From assembly GCA_017473665.1 (NCBI GenBank), contig JAFUKK010000066.1, positions 1-5,929 of the forward strand: a stretch of DNA of 5,929 nucleotides. Direction: 5' to 3'. The first letter of the stretch is position 1. Every line of letters starts with the position of its first letter. Source of the stretch: Lachnospiraceae bacterium (GTDB taxonomy: Bacteria; Bacillota; Clostridia; Lachnospirales; Lachnospiraceae). Positions 4,971 through 5,929 of the stretch are shown piece after piece. Made by a program: the position numbers and the translations under genes. Under the pieces are notes generated by a model that was given only the letters and a program-made list of their open reading frames with translations, searched no databases and was not told the DNA's origin.

Positions 4971-5929
4971 ATGAGAGAATATCTTCTTAGTTGCAAAAGA
5001 ACCGGAGAGCCACCCCGGCTGATGCCGGAGGAACATATCCGGGAAAAGGTACTTTGTCAAATCCGGCAGTGGCTGGAGGCAGGTCCACCGGAATGTACGG
5101 ATATTTTGTGGATTATTCCTGGGAATATTACCATAGACAAGGGCATTTATGCCTGGAATCAGGCCGGGGTGGACATGGAAATAGAGTGTTATCTGGCTGT
5201 GGTGGCCCAGGCCCCCTTGATGGCTTTTATCATGGGAGAATATGACCTGGCCCGGCAGTGGTATACCCGGTATGGACGGGAGCCGGAGGAAGAGGTAGTA
5301 GAACTTTGTTATTCAAAAGAGGCGTCCTATGTGGAATGTGGCAGTTATACCTTGGAAATGGCCTGGATGCTGGCGCAGGAACCGGGAGAGACGGAAGGCT
5401 TTTTTGAGCGGATGTGTACCAACTATAAAGGCTTGGAGCATTTTCGGGATTCCCTTCATAGCTTTTGTTTTCAGTGGGGACATACCTATGATGAGGAAAC
5501 GCCGGTACGTAGATTTTGTCAGCGGCGTCAAAAGGGAGATAGGCTGGACCGGGTAATTCCCTTCTTGGTAAGTTATATTCTCTGGAAAAGAATGGACCTG
5601 ATAGGAACGGTGTGGAAGGAACTGATGGAAGCCTTTTCCTGTTCACAGGAGCGGAACTTGATTGTCAATGCAGTGCATGCCTTTATGGACTGGTCAGAAA
5701 CCTGGGGGAAATTGGCTGTGTGTGACTACATGTCTTCCGAGGATGCGCGTATGGAAAAACTGCTGGAAGTCTATGGAGAGTACGAAAAAACGCTTTTCAT
5801 GTGCCCGGAGATAGAACAGTATCTGGCTCGACGTGTGACGGAGAAAAAGCAGGGGGGAGACAGTGACAGTCTGAAGTACTATTTTGGGGCTGTGGAAAGT
5901 CAGGATTTGCATTTTACGGGGGCGGTCAC
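4971..5929 (+). CDS. Trp/Cys-rich, mostly helical protein of unknown function, 3' end missing
   Basis: An open frame starts at ATG 4971 with AAGGAGG at 4957-4963, 7 nt upstream, and has no stop before the window ends: at least 319 residues. Translation gives MREYLLSCKRTGEPP at the start. The sequence is rich in Trp (10), Cys (12), Glu and Tyr. Long amphipathic segments such as LAVVAQAPLMAFIMGEYDLA followed by RQWYTRYGRE suggest stacked helices of the tetratricopeptide or ankyrin type, but no consensus repeat can be proven. There is no signal peptide or clear membrane anchor. The cysteines are scattered without CxxC motifs, so a structural metal site is not obvious. It is the last visible gene of the unknown operon and shares the style of the 185-aa protein before it (aromatic, Glu-rich). 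The function is unknown; a helical scaffold or binding protein is only a guess. Apparent ORFs on the opposite strand here are shadows. Confidence 0.82.
   Translation, partial: MREYLLSCKRTGEPPRLMPEEHIREKVLCQIRQWLEAGPPECTDILWIIPGNITIDKGIYAWNQAGVDMEIECYLAVVAQAPLMAFIMGEYDLARQWYTRYGREPEEEVVELCYSKEASYVECGSYTLEMAWMLAQEPGETEGFFERMCTNYKGLEHFRDSLHSFCFQWGHTYDEETPVRRFCQRRQKGDRLDRVIPFLVSYILWKRMDLIGTVWKELMEAFSCSQERNLIVNAVHAFMDWSETWGKLAVCDYMSSEDARMEKLLEVYGEYEKTLFMCPEIEQYLARRVTEKKQGGDSDSLKYYFGAVESQDLHFTGAV

Noticed and set aside
5230..5646. 138-codon open frame on the minus strand
   Set aside because: It lies wholly inside the + strand gene that starts at 4971, which has a strong ribosome binding site; the minus frame has a Pro-rich, low-complexity look and no clear start signal.

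Overview
The window looks like a piece of a Gram-positive, low-to-mid GC Clostridia chromosome, most likely Lachnospiraceae-like. This rests on strong AAGGAGG ribosome binding sites before almost every gene, all genes on one strand, a Firmicutes-style paired ABC exporter and a RelB/DinJ-YoeB toxin-antitoxin pair. The species cannot be named from the sequence.

Layout, all on the + strand. (1) Bases 1-3030 hold two ABC exporter half-transporters. The first has lost its 5' end at the window edge. The second starts inside the end of the first, so they are translationally linked and probably form a heterodimer; the substrate is unknown. (2) Bases 3031-3178 are an intergenic control region with a TATAAT box and two inverted repeats, likely the autoregulated promoter of the next pair. 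(3) Bases 3179-3703 encode a RelB/DinJ-type antitoxin and a YoeB-type mRNA interferase whose known catalytic residues are all present. (4) Bases 3710-3763 are an exact 54-bp palindrome, probably a terminator that also carries a regulatory core. (5) Bases 3813-5929 hold four genes of unknown function: a 67-aa SH3-like beta-rich protein, an 84-aa protein with six cysteines, a 185-aa protein, and a Trp/Cys-rich mostly helical protein that runs off the window end (at least 319 aa).

The most interesting structure is regulatory. The first two small genes of region 5 are each preceded by the same two-part module: a CGGTCA-N4-TGACCG palindrome, exactly 21 nt, then a 20-nt block beginning TAAAAT that matches at 18 of 20 positions. 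If TAAAAT is the -10 box, the palindrome centre falls at -41.5 in both copies, the position used by class II activators. The 21 nt between the blocks are not conserved, so this looks like a selected two-part promoter, not a recent duplication. The last two genes have their own ribosome binding sites and short gaps, and would be read from the second promoter. This suggests a small co-regulated set of uncharacterised genes under one dedicated regulator that is not encoded in this window.
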